The notes below the pieces were generated by a model that was not told the origin of the DNA, made no database searches, and saw only the letters and a program-made list of their open reading frames with translations. The position numbers and the translations under genes were made by a program. 64,000 nt of DNA from Palsa-883 sp963847615 (GTDB lineage Bacteria > Pseudomonadota > Alphaproteobacteria > Acetobacterales > Acetobacteraceae), in contig CAWKAN010000020.1 of the NCBI GenBank assembly GCA_963847615.1, forward strand, positions 310,001 through 374,000. Direction: 5' to 3'. Below are positions 26,096 through 35,653 of this stretch, piece by piece. Position 1 is the first letter of the stretch. The number at the start of each line of letters is the position of its first letter.

Positions 26096-26698
26096 ATGTC
26101 TGAACGTGCGGTGCATCGCATGACCGCCGACGAATTTCTCGACTGGGACCAATTCCAGGCGGGCCGGCACGAATTGGTGGACGGGCTGCCGGTCGCCATG
26201 GCGGGCGCGAAGCGGCGTCACGACCGGATTGTGGTGAACGCAATTTCGTCCATCACCGGACAGCTTCCTTCCGGGCCCTGCGAGGTGTTTACCTCCGATA
26301 CCGCCGTGCGCATCCCGGCTGGCAACATTCGCCGTCCCGATCTGGGCGTCGATTGTGGACGCTTCATCGACGACGCAGCCGCGGCGGATGCCCCCACCGT
26401 GGTGATCGAGGTGCTGTCGCCGAGCACCCGCGAGTTCGACATGTTCGTGAAGCTCGACGAGTACAAGACCGTCGCGAGCCTGACCCACATCATCCTGATC
26501 GACCCCGACACGCCGCAGATCATCCATTGGACGCGCCCGCCGGGTGATGCCTGGACGATCCAGGAAATCGAGGGATTGGATTCCTGCGCCGCCCTGCCGG
26601 AGCTGGGTGTGACCCTGCCGCTCGCGGTGCTTTACGCCGGCCTGACATTTCGTCCGCGCCCGCGGCTGCTCGCCGACGACGACGCGGCAAACGCATAG
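26096..26698 (+). CDS. Uma2 family (DUF820) putative endonuclease
   Basis: 200 residues. M-T-A-D-E-F-L-D-W, R-H-E-L-V-D-G, R-R-P-D-L-G-V-D-C, V-V-I-E-V-L-S-P-S-T and F-V-K-L-D-E-Y match the Uma2 fold, whose P-D...ExxSxxxxxxD...K residues form a PD-(D/E)xK nuclease-like site. The family is very abundant in some bacteria, and its biology is unresolved. A GAGGAG ribosome site precedes ATG 26096. It starts just after the priA tail fragment. Confidence 0.85.
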   Translation: MSERAVHRMTADEFLDWDQFQAGRHELVDGLPVAMAGAKRRHDRIVVNAISSITGQLPSGPCEVFTSDTAVRIPAGNIRRPDLGVDCGRFIDDAAAADAPTVVIEVLSPSTREFDMFVKLDEYKTVASLTHIILIDPDTPQIIHWTRPPGDAWTIQEIEGLDSCAALPELGVTLPLAVLYAGLTFRPRPRLLADDDAANA

Positions 26699-26820
26699 AG
26701 GTCGGATCGCGCCGCCGCGCCGCGCCATCCCGCCGCGTCGCCCCGCCATCCGCCCCTGGCCGGCGCGCGGATTTCGCGCCATCGTGGCGGGTCGCAACGA
26801 CCAAACGGAGGCAACGCCAG

Positions 26821-28423
26821 GTGGACGCCACGGCGGAGGTGGATTTTGTCATCGTCGGCGCCGGCTCGGCCGGCTGCGTGCTGGCCAACCGGTTGAGCGC
26901 CGATCCGACCCGGCGGGTCCTGCTGCTGGAGGCCGGCGGCAAGGACAGCGATCCGTGGATCCACATCCCGGCCGGCTTCTACCGCAACATCTACAACCCG
27001 AAGGTCGCCTGGTATTTCGAGACCGAACCGGTGCCGGAGATGCACAACCGGCGCATCCCCTGGCCGCGCGGCAAGGTGCTGGGCGGCTCGTCCTCGATCA
27101 ACGGGCTGATCTACATCCGCGGCCAGCGGCAGGATTTCGACCTGTGGCGCCAGCTCGGCAATGCCGGCTGGTCGTATGACGACGTGCTGCCGTATTTCCG
27201 CAAGGCGGAGGACCAGGAGCACGGCGCGGATGGCTACCACGGCGTCGGCGGGCCGCTCGGCGTGTCCGACCTCAGAACGAAACATCCGTTGCACGACGCG
27301 CTGATCGCGGCCGCGCAGCAGGCGGGATACCAGTACAACGCCGACTTCAACGGCGCCGAGCAGGAAGGCGTCGGGCCGTTGCAACTGACGGTGCGCGGGC
27401 GGCGGCGCAGCTCGGCGGCGGCGGCCTACCTGAAGCCGGCGCGGCACCGGCCCAACCTGCGGGTGGAGATCCGCGCGCTGACCCACCGCGTGCTGCTGGA
27501 GGGCAAGCGCGCGGTCGGCGTCGAGTACCGCCAGAACGGCGCGCTGCACCGCGTGCGCGCGAAGCAGGAGGTGCTGCTGTGCGGCGGGTCGATCAACTCG
27601 CCGCAGCTCCTGCAACTGTCCGGCATCGGGCCGGGCGCGCTGCTGCAGGGCCTCGGCATCGAGGTGAAGCACGAGCTGCCCGGCGTCGGCGAGAACCTGC
27701 AGGATCATGTCGGCGGGCGGATCATCTGTCGTTGCCAGGGCGTGGCGACGATGAACGAGGTCTACCACAACTGGCTGCGCCGCATCTGGGCCGGGATGCA
27801 GTACGTGTTCCTGGCCGACGGGCCGCTGATGACCGGCGCCGGGCCGATCGGGCTGTTCGTCAGGACGCGGCCGGAGCTGGACGTCACCGGACGTGCAGTA
27901 CCAGTTCCTCGCCGGCAGCACGCCGAAGGTCGGCGATCCGATGCACAACTTCCCCGGCTGCACGCTGGTGGCGATCCCGTGCCGGCCGGAAAGCCGCGGC
28001 TGGCTGCGCATCACCTCGGCCGATCCCACGGCACCGCCGGCGATGCAGCCGAACTACCTGTCCACCCAGAACGATCGCGACACGATGGTCGCCGGGCTGC
28101 AGGTGACGCGCAGGATCTTCGCCACGCCGGCGATGCGGAAATTCGTCACCGAGGAGATTTTTCCCGGCCCGCAGGCGGCGACCGACGAGGATTTGCTGAC
28201 CCATGTGCGCGCCACCTCGGGCACCACGTTCCACCAGACCAGCACCTGCATGATGGGGCCGGGGCCGATGGCGGTGGTGGATACCACGCTCCGGGTGAAG
28301 GGGCTGGAGGCGTTGCGGGTGATCGATGCCTCGGTGATGCCGACGGTGGTGTCGGGCAACACCAACGCCGCCGCGATCATGATCGCCGAAAAGGGCGCCG
28401 ACATGATAGTGCAGGCGGCATGA
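26821..28423 (+). pseudogene. GMC-family FAD oxidoreductase, single frameshift
   Basis: It opens F-V-I-V-G-A-G-S-A-G-C-V-L-A, the FAD dinucleotide-binding site. The GMC signatures W-P-R-G-K-V-L-G-G-S-S-S-I-N-G and C-G-G-S-I-N-S-P-Q-L-L-Q-L-S-G-I-G follow. Near 27875-27885, after R-P-E-L-D, an extra G shifts the frame. The rest, from S-P-D-V-Q-Y-Q-F-L-A, carries the catalytic C-terminus with T-S-G-T-T-F-H-Q-T-S-T-C and G-N-T-N-A-A. Repaired length is about 533 residues, like choline or alcohol dehydrogenases. It may be a pseudogene or an indel error. Confidence 0.8.
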
Positions 28424-28427
28424 TCCG

Positions 28428-29483
28428 ATGACCTATCCGACGCATCTGCTGCCCACCACCGTGGTCGGCAGCTATCCGCAGCCCGACTGGCTGGTGGACC
28501 GCGCCGGGCTGCACGCGCACGGCGTGCCGCGCACCCATGCGCACGACATCTGGCGCATCCCCGAGCAGCTGCTGGAACAGGCGCAGGACGACGCCACGAT
28601 CCTGGCGATCCGCGACATGGAACGTGCCGGAATCGACATCATCACCGACGGCGAGATCCGCCGCGAGAGCTACTCCAACCGTTTCGCCCTGGCGCTGGAG
28701 GGGATCGACGCCGAGCAACCCGGCGCAGTCAACGCCCAGTTCAACCGGGCCACGAAGGTGCCCCGCGTGGTCGGCAAGATCCGCCGCCGCTTCCCGGTGG
28801 AGGTGCGCGACGTGCAGTTCCTGCTGCGCAACATGCCGATCGGCCCCGGGCACGCCAGCAAGATCACGTTGCCCGGGCCGTTCACCCTGTCGCGCCAGGC
28901 CAAGAACGAATTCTACGCCGACGAGGAAGCGCTGGTGATGGACTACGCCATCGCGGTGAACGAGGAGTTGCGCGAGCTGAAAGCCGCCGGCGTCGATGTG
29001 GTGCAGCTCGACGAGCCCTGGGTGCGCACCGATCCGGACAAGGCGCTGCGCTACGGGGTGCCGGCGATCAACCGCGCGCTGGAGGGGATCGCGGGTCCGA
29101 CCGTGGTGCATATCTGTTTCGGCTACGCCGCGGTGGTGACGCAGCAGAAGCCCACCGGCTACAGCTTCCTGCCGCAGCTTGCCGATACGATCGCGCAGCA
29201 GATTTCCATCGAGGCGGCGCAGCCGAAGCTCGACCTCGGCGTGCTGCGCGATCTGGCGGGCAAGCAGGTTGTGCTGGGGGTGCTCGATCTCGGTGACCCG
29301 GCGGTGGAGACCGCCGAGACGGTCGCCGGGCGGATCCGCGCCGGGCTGGCGTATCTGCCCGCGGAGCGGCTGATCCCGGCGCCCGATTGCGGCATGAAAT
29401 ACCTGCCGCGGGCGACCGCGTTCGGCAAGCTGAAGGCGCTGGCGGACGGGGCGGCGATCGTGCGGCGGGAGCTGGCCGGGTAG
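28428..29483 (+). CDS. Methionine synthase II (MetE C-terminal domain)-like protein
   Basis: 351 residues, homologous to the catalytic barrel of cobalamin-independent methionine synthase. T-T-V-V-G-S-Y-P-Q-P, I-D-I-I-T-D-G-E-I-R-R, V-V-Q-L-D-E-P-W, H-I-C-F-G-Y and A-P-D-C-G-M-K-Y-L-P carry the homocysteine- and zinc-binding positions (H...C, E, ...D-C-G). Such stand-alone proteins act as methyltransferases with varied donors. It starts 4 bp after the GMC gene, so the two are probably co-transcribed. Confidence 0.85.
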   Translation: MTYPTHLLPTTVVGSYPQPDWLVDRAGLHAHGVPRTHAHDIWRIPEQLLEQAQDDATILAIRDMERAGIDIITDGEIRRESYSNRFALALEGIDAEQPGAVNAQFNRATKVPRVVGKIRRRFPVEVRDVQFLLRNMPIGPGHASKITLPGPFTLSRQAKNEFYADEEALVMDYAIAVNEELRELKAAGVDVVQLDEPWVRTDPDKALRYGVPAINRALEGIAGPTVVHICFGYAAVVTQQKPTGYSFLPQLADTIAQQISIEAAQPKLDLGVLRDLAGKQVVLGVLDLGDPAVETAETVAGRIRAGLAYLPAERLIPAPDCGMKYLPRATAFGKLKALADGAAIVRRELAG

Positions 29484-29648
29484 CGCGGGCCGGGGACCCC
29501 GCGCGGCGGGCGCAAATCCCCGGCCGACCTTGTCGTGCCGCGGGACTGGCGCGGACGCGGACGCCGTAAAACAAACCTGATGTGTTTCACGTTATACGTT
29601 GTATGATCCAAATATGATCCAATCGATCTGGACGGACTGGGCTGGCGC

Positions 29649-30486
29649 ATGGACACTGCCGGCACATCGTTTGACCTCGGAGCCGGGGCACCCAAGGCTG
29701 AACGCGCCGTGCGTGCAGCGATTCCCGCAGAGGTTGCTGTTGGGTTACAACGCGTGACGATACCGAGGCCATCCAGCGTTGCTGCGCCGCGAGGCGCGAT
29801 GGGCTTCCAGTACAGCGGCGGCGAACTGCCGCTGATGTCGCTGGCCGTGCGCTGGAAATCCTACGTCGCCGACCTGATCCGCCCCTATCTGGGTGCGTCC
29901 GTGCTGGAGGTCGGGGCCGGTATCGGCAACAACATCCCCTACCTGTTCGCACCGCCGGTTTCGCACTGGACGGCGCTGGAGCCGGACGCCACCCAGGCGG
30001 CCTGCATCACCGACCCGGTGGTGCGCGTGGTTGTCGGCACGCTGACGGCGATCGCGGCGACGGAGCGGTTCGATGCGATTCTGTATCTCGACGTGCTGGA
30101 GCATATCGAGGACGACGCGCAGGAGCTGCGCCTCGCCGCGGCGCGCCTGGCGCCCGGCGGAAGGCTGATTGTGCTGTCGCCGGCGCATCCGTTCCTGTTC
30201 AGTCCGATGGACGCGGCGGTCGGCCATCACCGGCGCTACACCGCGGCGGCGTTGCGCGCGCTGACACCCGAGGGCTGTCGTCTCGAGCGGCTGATCCTGG
30301 TCGAACTCGGTCGGCTTCTTCGCCTCGCTCGCCAACCGCATGCTGTTGCGCACGGAACAGATCTCGGCCGGCCAGGTGCGCCTGTGGGATGGCGTCATGG
30401 TGCCGGTCTCGCGCATCCTCGACCGCGTGCTGTTCCACCGCTTCGGCAAGAACGTCCTGGCGGTGTGGCGACGGAGCGGCGCCTGA
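29649..30486 (+). pseudogene. SAM-dependent methyltransferase, frameshifted
   Basis: V-L-E-V-G-A-G-I-G-N-N-I-P-Y-L is the SAM site (motif I), with L-Y-L-D-V-L-E-H-I-E-D-D and L-A-P-G-G-R-L-I-V-L-S-P following. Near 30303 the frame shifts. The C-terminal part then continues N-S-V-G-F-F-A-S-L-A-N-R-M to a TGA at 30484-30486. The likely true start is ATG 29799 (M-G-F-Q-Y-S-G-G-E-L). Context with the adjacent GT2 gene suggests a lipid-linked sugar role. A single indel would restore it. Confidence 0.7.
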
Positions 30487-30527
30487 TGAGGGCGGCTGAC
30501 CGGCGCCGTGCTGCGTCGGCGGCCGCG

Positions 30528-31535
30528 TCACGCCTGCTTCGCGGCGGCTTCGTCGACCATGGCGGCAGGACGCGACGGCAGGTACCGCTCCACCAGATAG
30601 AGCGGGCGCCGCTTGGTTTCGTTGAATACCCGACCCAGATATTCGCCGATCACACCGAGAAAAATAAGCTGCGTGCCACCCAGCAGCAGCACCACGACCA
30701 GCAGGCTGGGGTAGCCGGCCGGCGAGCGGCCGGTGATCAGCGTGCGCACCACCACCGCCACGCCGAACAGCGCCGCCACCAGCGCCACCACGGCGCCGAT
30801 ATAGCTGGCGAGCTTCAATGGTAGCACGCTGAAGCTGGTGAAGCCCTCGATCGCCAGGTTCCACAGCTTCCAGTAGCTCCATTTGGTTGCCCCGGCGGCG
30901 CGCGGCGCGCGGTCGTACAGCACCGGCTTCGACGGGAATCCCACCCAGGCGAACAGGCCCTTCATGAACCGGTGCTGCTCGCGCAGCTGCAGCAGCGCAT
31001 CCACCGCGCGCCGGCTCATCAGGCGGAAATCGCCGGTGTCGGGCGGCAGTTCCACCTGGCCCCAGTTGCGCATCAGCCGGTAGAACAGCGCCGCCGTGCG
31101 CGCCTTCAGCCAGGTTTCTCCCGCGCGCACCCGGCGGCGGGCCGGCACCATGTCGAACCCCTCGCGCCAGGCCGCGACCAGCTCCGGGATCACCTCGGGC
31201 GGGTCCTGCAGGTCGGCGTCGATCACGATCACCGCGGCGCCACGCGCATGATCCAGGCCGGCGGTCGTTGCGATCTCCTTGCCGAAATTGCGCGACAGAT
31301 TGACCACCGCCACGCGCGGGTCGCGCGCGCGCAGGGCCTCGACGACGTGCAAGGTCGTGTCGCGGCTGCCGTCGTTGACGTAGACCACCTCCCACGCTTC
31401 GCCGAGGCCGTCCATCACCGCGGCCAGGCGGGCGTGCAGCAGCAGGATGCCGGCCGCCTCGTTGAACATCGGCACCACGACGGAGAACACCGGCGCGGTC
31501 GATGCAGGCGTGATCGGCGATGCGTCGGTGGTCAT
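30528..31535 (-). CDS. Membrane-anchored family 2 glycosyltransferase (GtrB/DPMS-like)
   Basis: 335 residues. F-S-V-V-V-P-M-F-N-E, Y-V-N-D-G-S-R-D-T-T, V-I-D-A-D-L-Q-D-P-P-E (DxD) and G-D-F-R-L-M-S-R-R match polyprenyl-phosphate glucosyl/mannosyltransferases. Two C-terminal membrane helices lie at about residues 235-260 and 272-300. It would make undecaprenyl-phosphate-linked sugar for lipid A or O-antigen modification. ATG 31535 has GGGAG upstream; the open frame further upstream reads into palindrome copy 3. It is convergent with the methyltransferase. Confidence 0.9.
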   Translation of the reverse strand: MTTDASPITPASTAPVFSVVVPMFNEAAGILLLHARLAAVMDGLGEAWEVVYVNDGSRDTTLHVVEALRARDPRVAVVNLSRNFGKEIATTAGLDHARGAAVIVIDADLQDPPEVIPELVAAWREGFDMVPARRRVRAGETWLKARTAALFYRLMRNWGQVELPPDTGDFRLMSRRAVDALLQLREQHRFMKGLFAWVGFPSKPVLYDRAPRAAGATKWSYWKLWNLAIEGFTSFSVLPLKLASYIGAVVALVAALFGVAVVVRTLITGRSPAGYPSLLVVVLLLGGTQLIFLGVIGEYLGRVFNETKRRPLYLVERYLPSRPAAMVDEAAAKQA

Positions 31536-31618
31536 CGTCCGGCTCCCTCGCGGCGGCGATTCGCGCGCCAGTATCGGGCTTCGCACGCCCGGGCGGTACA
31601 GGGCAATCGGGTGAACGC

Positions 31619-31900
31619 AAGCAGGCTCGGGGCTTCGCCCCGAACCCCACCAAGGGGCTCTGCCCCTTGGAACCCCGCCAAGGGCGGAGCCCTTGGAACC
31701 CTTCACTGGGCGGGTGGGGAGGGGAAGGGGGCGGGTGGGCGAGGCGACGGGGCGCCGGACGGCGCCCCGTCGCCTCGCCCACCCGCCCCCTTCCCCTCCC
31801 CACCCGCCCAGTCATGGAGTCCAGAGGCCGCTGCCTCTGGTGGGGGTCCAGGGGGCAAAGCCCCCTGGCGGGGTCTGGGGCGGAGCCCCAGCCTTGCTTC
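31619..31900. repeat. Modular palindrome element, copy 3
   Basis: Central stem GAGGCGACGGGGCGCCGG paired with its complement near 31757. Left modules are GGGGCTTCGCCCC, GGGGCTCTGCCCC and GGGCGGAGCCC; right modules AGAGGCCGCTGCCTCT, GGGGGCAAAGCCCCC and GGGGCGGAGCCCC. Outside the shared part, 31587-31618 and 31901-31935 are imperfect inverse copies (GGCAATCGGGTGAA against TTCACCCGACTGCC). Confidence 0.9.
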
Positions 31901-31973
31901 GCTTCACCCGACTGCCCTGCCGGGCGGTCGCTCGGCTGTGGCCGCCGCGCGGGCGGCCTGCTAAGGGTGGCGC

Positions 31974-32963
31974 ATGGTCACGTCAGGCTTGCGCATCGGC
32001 GTCGCCGGGGTCGGGCATTTCGGCCGCTACCACGCGCTGAAGGTGGCAGCGTCGCCGCGCGCGACGCTGGTCGGCGTGCACGATCCCAACGAGGAACGGG
32101 CCAAGGCGATCGGCTGGGAGGTCGGGGCGCCCGACCTGGGCTTCGACGCCCTGGTGGACGCCGCCGACGCGCTGATCATCGCCGCGCCGGCCGAGCAGCA
32201 CCACGCGCTCGCCGCCGCCGCGCTGCGCGCCGGCAAGCACGTGCTGGTGGAAAAGCCGATCGCCGCGACGCTCGCCGAGGCCGACGATCTCGCCGCCCTC
32301 GCCGCGGCGCGCAAGCTGGTGCTGCAGGTCGGCCATCTGGAGCGCTTCTCCGCCGCGCATGCCGCGCTGTCCGGCCGGCTCGGCGCGCCGCTGTATATCG
32401 AGGCCGCGCGCATCGCCCCGTTCAAGCCGCGCGGCACCGACGTGTCGGTGATCCTCGACCTGATGATCCATGACCTCGACCTGGTGCTCGCCCTGGTGGC
32501 CAGCCCGATCGAGAGCGTGGACGCGGTCGGCGCCGCCGTCGCCAGCCCGCACGAGGACATCGCCAACGCGCGCATCCGTTTCGTCAACGGCGCGGTGGCG
32601 ACGATCACCGCCAGCCGCGTCTCCGCGCGCACCGAACGGCGCATGCGCATCTTCGCGCGCGACGGCTACATGGCGATCGACTTCGCCAACCGCCATTTGA
32701 CGATGGTGGCGCGCGGCCGCGGCCAGCCGGTGCCCGGGATCGCCGGCTTCGGCATGGAGGAGGCCTCGTGGGAAGACCACGACTCGCTCGCCGCCGAGCA
32801 CGCCGCCTTCATCGCCGCCATCCTGGACGGCGCGCCGGTGGTGGTGGACGCCGCCGCCGGGCGCCGCGCGCTGGACGCCGCGCTGCAGGTGATGGCGAGC
32901 ATGGCGCACAGCCGGGCGCGCATGGCGGCCTCCGGCCTGCTGGACGCGCCGCCCCCGGGGTGA
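31974..32963 (+). CDS. Gfo/Idh/MocA family NAD(P)-dependent oxidoreductase
   Basis: 329 residues. The Rossmann start is I-G-V-A-G-V-G-H-F-G-R-Y-H, and the catalytic E-K-P-I lysine motif is present in H-V-L-V-E-K-P. The substrate-side histidine lies in L-M-I-H-D-L-D. Relatives beside lpx genes include the GnnA UDP-GlcNAc 3-dehydrogenase used for amide-linked lipid A. Here lpxB is the convergent neighbour, which supports a lipid A sugar role but does not prove it; no GnnB aminotransferase is in the window. Confidence 0.85.
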   Translation: MVTSGLRIGVAGVGHFGRYHALKVAASPRATLVGVHDPNEERAKAIGWEVGAPDLGFDALVDAADALIIAAPAEQHHALAAAALRAGKHVLVEKPIAATLAEADDLAALAAARKLVLQVGHLERFSAAHAALSGRLGAPLYIEAARIAPFKPRGTDVSVILDLMIHDLDLVLALVASPIESVDAVGAAVASPHEDIANARIRFVNGAVATITASRVSARTERRMRIFARDGYMAIDFANRHLTMVARGRGQPVPGIAGFGMEEASWEDHDSLAAEHAAFIAAILDGAPVVVDAAAGRRALDAALQVMASMAHSRARMAASGLLDAPPPG

Positions 32964-33030
32964 TCCGGCCCCGGGCGAGCAGTCGGTAAGACCAGCCGGC
33001 GGAAAGTTTGACCTATTGGCGCCGCACCCT

Positions 33031-33120
33031 CGTCATGCCGGGCCCCGGGCATCCACGATTTTGCTTGCTGCACGCAGGCAAGAAGTCGTGGATCCGGCCG
33101 GCCTCCGCCGGCCATGACGT
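33031..33120. repeat. REP-like imperfect palindrome
   Basis: CGTCATGCCGG... ATCCACGATTT is answered by GTCGTGGATCC...CCGGCCATGACG. It lies between the convergent ends of the Gfo/Idh/MocA gene and lpxB and may act as a bidirectional terminator. Confidence 0.6.
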
Positions 33121-33184
33121 GGTGCGGTGTAGGTGGGTCAATCCTTTCACCACCCGGGATAAGGCGATCCATCCGGCGCGCTGG

Positions 33185-34357
33185 TCAATCCGCCGGGCGA
33201 TCGGCCGGCGGGCGGTCGAGCAACACCAGCACCTCGGCCGCCGCCGCAGCCGACGGCGCGCCGTCCGGCGGCGCGAGCTGCGCCAGGACCGCACGGCACG
33301 CCGCACGCTGCGCCGCCGCGGCGGCGGGCTCGGTCAGCAATGCCAGCAGCGCAGCGGCGATCCGCTGCGGCGTGCAGGCTTCCTGCAACAGCTCCGGCAC
33401 GATCTCGCGCTCGGCGATCAGGTTCAGGATCGACAGATAGCGCACCGTGACGGTGCGCCGCATGATCGCCACCGAGATCGGATTGGCGCGCTGGCTGACC
33501 AGCATCGGCACGCCGGCCAGCGCCAGCTCCAGGGTCGAGGTGCCGGACTTGGTCAGCGCGGCGGAAGAGGCGGCGAAGGCGTCATGCTTGTCGGCAACGC
33601 TGTCGAGCAGGATCGGCGGCGTCGGCCAATGCCTTGTGCCGGCCACGACCGCCTCGGCCACCGGCCCGGCCAGCGGCACCACCGGCAGCAGGTCCGGAAC
33701 GCGGGCGGCGACCAGGCGCAGCGCGGCGCCGAATACCGGCAGCATGCGGCCGACCTCGGTCCGCCGGCTGCCCGGCATCACCGTCAGGATCCTGGCGTCC
33801 GGACTCAGGCCGTGCCGGGCGCGGAACCGCGCGGCGTCCCCGGTCCCGGCGCCGCTTTCCAGCACGGGGTGGCCGACGAAGCTCGCGGCCAGGTGGTGGC
33901 GCGCGAAAAACGCCGGCTCGAACGGCAGCAGGCACAGCAGCTTGTCCCACAGCCCGCCGTAATGGCGCACCCGCCCCGGGCGCCAGGCCCAGACCTGCGG
34001 CGCCACGTAGTGCGCGCGCGGCACGCCGAGCGGCGCGATCGCGCGCAGCACGCGCAGGGTGAAACCCGGGCTGTCGATCGTGACCACCACCCCGGGGCGG
34101 CGCGCGGCAATGTCAGCAACGGTCTCCCGCAGCCGCCGACGCAGCGCAGTGACCTTGGGCAGCACCTCCAGCAGGCCCATCAATGCCAGCTCGCGCATCG
34201 GAAACAGGCTGACGAGACCATGCTCCGCCATGCGCTCGCCGCCGACGCCGGCGAAACGAAGCCCCGGACGACGCGCCAGCAGCGCTTCCATCAGCCGCCC
34301 GCCCAGCACGTCGCCGCTGGCCTCGCCGGCAATCAGATAAATCAACGAAGGCTCCAT
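33185..34357 (-). CDS. lpxB: Lipid-A-disaccharide synthase
   Basis: 390 residues, normal length. I-A-G-E-A-S-G-D near the N-terminus, G-V-G-G-E-R-M, Y-V-A-P-Q-V-W-A-W and P-G-S-R-R-T-E-V are the conserved LpxB blocks, with K-S-G-T-S-T-L-E in the donor site. It joins UDP-2,3-diacylglucosamine to lipid X to form the lipid A disaccharide at the inner membrane. The start is ATG 34357; the ORF extension upstream is palindrome copy 4. Confidence 0.95.
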   Translation of the reverse strand: MEPSLIYLIAGEASGDVLGGRLMEALLARRPGLRFAGVGGERMAEHGLVSLFPMRELALMGLLEVLPKVTALRRRLRETVADIAARRPGVVVTIDSPGFTLRVLRAIAPLGVPRAHYVAPQVWAWRPGRVRHYGGLWDKLLCLLPFEPAFFARHHLAASFVGHPVLESGAGTGDAARFRARHGLSPDARILTVMPGSRRTEVGRMLPVFGAALRLVAARVPDLLPVVPLAGPVAEAVVAGTRHWPTPPILLDSVADKHDAFAASSAALTKSGTSTLELALAGVPMLVSQRANPISVAIMRRTVTVRYLSILNLIAEREIVPELLQEACTPQRIAAALLALLTEPAAAAAQRAACRAVLAQLAPPDGAPSAAAAAEVLVLLDRPPADRPAD

Positions 34358-34417
34358 GGTCGCCCTGCATAGGCGGCCCACCCGGCCGCCGCAACGCTCG
34401 GGGCAAGCGGGGAACCG

Positions 34418-34710
34418 AAGCAAGGTCGGGGCTCCGCCCCGAACCCCGCCAGGGGGCTTTGCCCCCTGGACCCCCACCAGAGGCAGCGGCCTCTGGACTC
34501 CATGACTGGGAGTGTGGGGAGGGGAAGGGGGCGGGTGGGCGAGGCGATTGGGCGCCGTCCGGCAGGCCGGACGGCGCCCAATCGCCTCGCCCACCCGCCC
34601 CCTTCCCCTCCCCACACTCCCAGTGAAGGGTTCCAAGGGCTCCGCCCTTGGCGGGGTTCCAAGGGGCAGCGCCCCTTGGTGGGGTCTGGGGCGAAGCCCC
34701 AGCCTTGCTT
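34418..34710. repeat. Modular palindrome element, copy 4
   Basis: Central stem GGCGATTGGGCGCCGTCC with its complement around 34564. Left modules are GGGGCTCCGCCCC, GGGGGCTTTGCCCCC and AGAGGCAGCGGCCTCT; right modules GGGCTCCGCCC, GGGGCAGCGCCCC and GGGGCGAAGCCCC. The outer arms are locus-specific inverse copies: 34378-34417 (CGGCCGCCGCAACGCTCGGG then GCAAGCGGGGAACC) against 34711-34760. Confidence 0.92.
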
Positions 34711-34758
34711 TGGTTCTCCGCTTGCCCCGAGCACCGCGGCGCCGTGGCGGCGGCCGGG

Positions 34759-35653
34759 TTAGGCCTGCTTCAGTTCGATCAGGCTGCGGCGGATTTTTCG
34801 CCCGCGCTCGACGATGTCCTCGATATAGGCCGCGTCGCCCCAGCGCACCGCGCGCGACATCGCCTGCGCGTCCTCCATGAAGCGCGCCAGCATCTCCAGC
34901 AGCGCCTCGCGGTTGTTGAGGAAGATGTCGCGCCACATCACCGGGTCGGAGGCGGCGATGCGGGTGAAGTCGCGGAAGCCGGAGGCGGCGAAGCGCAGCA
35001 CCTCCTGGCGGCTCTCGTCGGCCAGGTCATCGGCGGTGCCGCAGATGGTGAAGGCGATCAGGTGCGGCAGGTGCGAGACGATCGCCAGCACGCGGTCGTG
35101 ATGGCCGGCTCCATGATCTCGCACCATCGAGCCGCAGCGCCGCCACAGCTCGGCGATCCGTTCGCACCGCTGGCCGGGTCGGTGCCGGGCGGCGGGGTCA
35201 GCAGCGTCCAGCGGCCCTGGAACAGCGTGGTGAAGCCGGCATCGGGCCCGGAATATTCGGTGCCGGCCACCGGGTGCGCCGGCACGAAGTGCACGCCGCG
35301 CCGGCACCAGCGGGCCGACGTCGCGGATCACCGATTGCTTGGTCGAGCCGACGTCGGTCAGGATCGCGCCCGGGCGCCAGGTGCGGCGCGATCGCCGCGG
35401 CGATGTCGGCGAAGGCGCCCACCGGGGCGCACAGCATCACGCAGTCGGCGCCTGCGACGGCGCGGGCCGGATCGCTCTCGACCCGATCGGCGAAGCCGAG
35501 CGTCCCTGCACCCGGTCGAGCGTCTTCTGGCGTGCGCGCGGTGACCACCACCTCGCCCGCGATGTCGCCGCGCTCGTGGGCGATGCGCGCGACGGAGCTG
35601 CCGATCAGGCCGATGCCGATCAGCGCCAGGCGCCGGAACAGCGGTTCAGCCAT
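34759..35653 (-). pseudogene. tyrA: Prephenate/arogenate dehydrogenase, multiple frameshifts
   Basis: Fragments in three frames together make one TyrA. The N-terminus is L-A-L-I-G-I-G-L-I-G-S-S-V-A-R, the NAD site. V-H-F-V-P-A-H-P-V-A-G-T-E-Y-S-G-P is the substrate region. The C-terminus runs H-L-P-H-L-I-A-F-T to K-I-R-R-S-L-I-E-L. At least four indels separate them, near 35500, 35375, 35310 and 35130. It makes 4-hydroxyphenylpyruvate for tyrosine. The ATG overlaps the hisC end by 8 bp. So many small indels in a normally essential step look like local sequence error. Confidence 0.75.
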
